A stretch of DNA of 64,000 nucleotides, from positions 1-64,000 of the forward strand of contig JAADIO010000022.1 in NCBI GenBank assembly GCA_013151235.1, written 5' to 3'. The translations under genes and the position numbers were made by a program. This document shows, in pieces, positions 63,845-64,000 of the stretch (positions are counted from its first letter, which is position 1; the number at the start of each line of letters is the position of its first letter). Source of the DNA: Deltaproteobacteria bacterium. Its GTDB lineage: Bacteria; CG2-30-53-67. The notes under the pieces were generated by a model, which was not told the origin of the DNA, did not search any database, and saw only the letters and a program-made list of their open reading frames with translations.

Positions 63845-64000
63845 ATGAATGTTAGTTTAATGGAACGGTACAAACCGGCGGCCGACCGAAGAACACTCCT
63901 CCTGATCTCCGGGTTCATCTGGTCAGGCGTAGGGATCATGCTGGTCTCCTTTGCGCTCGTGTGGCTTTCGGCCCGCGGGGGAACGGCCGCCTACCTTCTC
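63845..64000 (+). CDS. Membrane protein of unknown function, N-terminal part at the window edge
   Basis: An open frame runs to the end of the window. It starts at ATG 63845 (MNVSLMERYKPAADRR) or at the second ATG 63860 (MERYKPAADRR). A membrane helix follows (LLLISGFIWSGVGIMLVSFA, about 22-41). No ribosome-binding site is visible for either start, and the promoter is so close that the mRNA would be leaderless or have a leader of about 15 bases. The pattern RYKPxxDRRxLLLxxGxxWSGVGIML fits a small conserved membrane protein family of unknown function. Confidence 0.7.
   Translation, partial: MNVSLMERYKPAADRRTLLLISGFIWSGVGIMLVSFALVWLSARGGTAAYLL

Overview
The window reads as about 64 kb of a bacterial chromosome (roughly 55-60 % G+C) from a Gram-negative anaerobe or respirer. 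Several gene orders are typical of Desulfobacterota/Desulfuromonadota-type 'deltaproteobacteria': cysS-rlmB-tRNA(Thr-Tyr-Gly-Thr)-tuf, rpiB-glyA-comEB-nrdR, pgk-tpiA-secG, and an F1/b-subunit ATP synthase operon lacking atpB/atpE. This placement is inference from gene order and content; there is no rRNA gene in the window.

Layout. 1-3.4 kb (minus): ferredoxin, cysS, a frameshifted rlmB, four tRNA genes and the first codons of tuf. 3.5-10.3 kb (plus): crcB fluoride channel with a DUF190 protein, a dGTPase-like HD hydrolase, an AddB-like Fe-S nuclease, a PGPGW membrane protein and a cyclic-nucleotide-binding protein. 10.3-15.4 kb (minus): a decayed PEP-CTERM-type TPR lipoprotein gene and an rnfC-D-G-E operon that stops before rnfA/rnfB and carries a small palindromic mobile element. 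15.4-25.9 kb (minus): nrdR, comEB, glyA, rpiB, an oligopeptide-binding lipoprotein, secG, a sigma-24/anti-sigma pair, tpiA, pgk, a TPR-like protein, a 100-bp-spaced repeat with perfect DnaA boxes, and a phosphodiesterase. 26-34.4 kb: thioesterase, DEAD-box helicase, a small membrane protein, and atpF'-F-H-A-G-D-C. 34.5-39 kb: a cNMP-binding pseudogene remnant, an orphan DsrJ-like triheme cytochrome, and purD-purE-tolC behind a near-consensus promoter. 38.9-48.9 kb (minus): glycosyltransferase, second copy of the mobile element, rimO, lolA, ftsK, uppP, lysA, an FN3 lipoprotein and argH.

The most distinctive part is 49-63.5 kb, all on the minus strand: three PEP-CTERM secreted proteins, a 1662-residue cytochrome with 16 CxxCH haem motifs, a parvulin-type prolyl isomerase, a 7-haem paralogue of the N-terminal half of the giant cytochrome, a formylglycine-enzyme-fold lipoprotein lacking the family's catalytic cysteines, and a DUF1573 protein. 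Two of the PEP-CTERM genes have a strong sigma-54 promoter, each with a conserved AT-rich palindromic element about 110 bp upstream, as expected for an enhancer-binding regulator. I infer a surface or extracellular electron-transfer system co-expressed with PEP-CTERM exported proteins. It is the best candidate here for an undescribed system. The exosortase, the PEP-CTERM regulators and any outer-membrane conduit are not in the window.

Between genes there are several repeat families: palindromes around the tRNAs, GGAAAT/GGAAT-type spacers, 'gcagaggcacagagg'-type purine tracts, and C/G-rich palindromes. Start sites are my choices from ribosome-binding sites and family alignments; no database search was possible.
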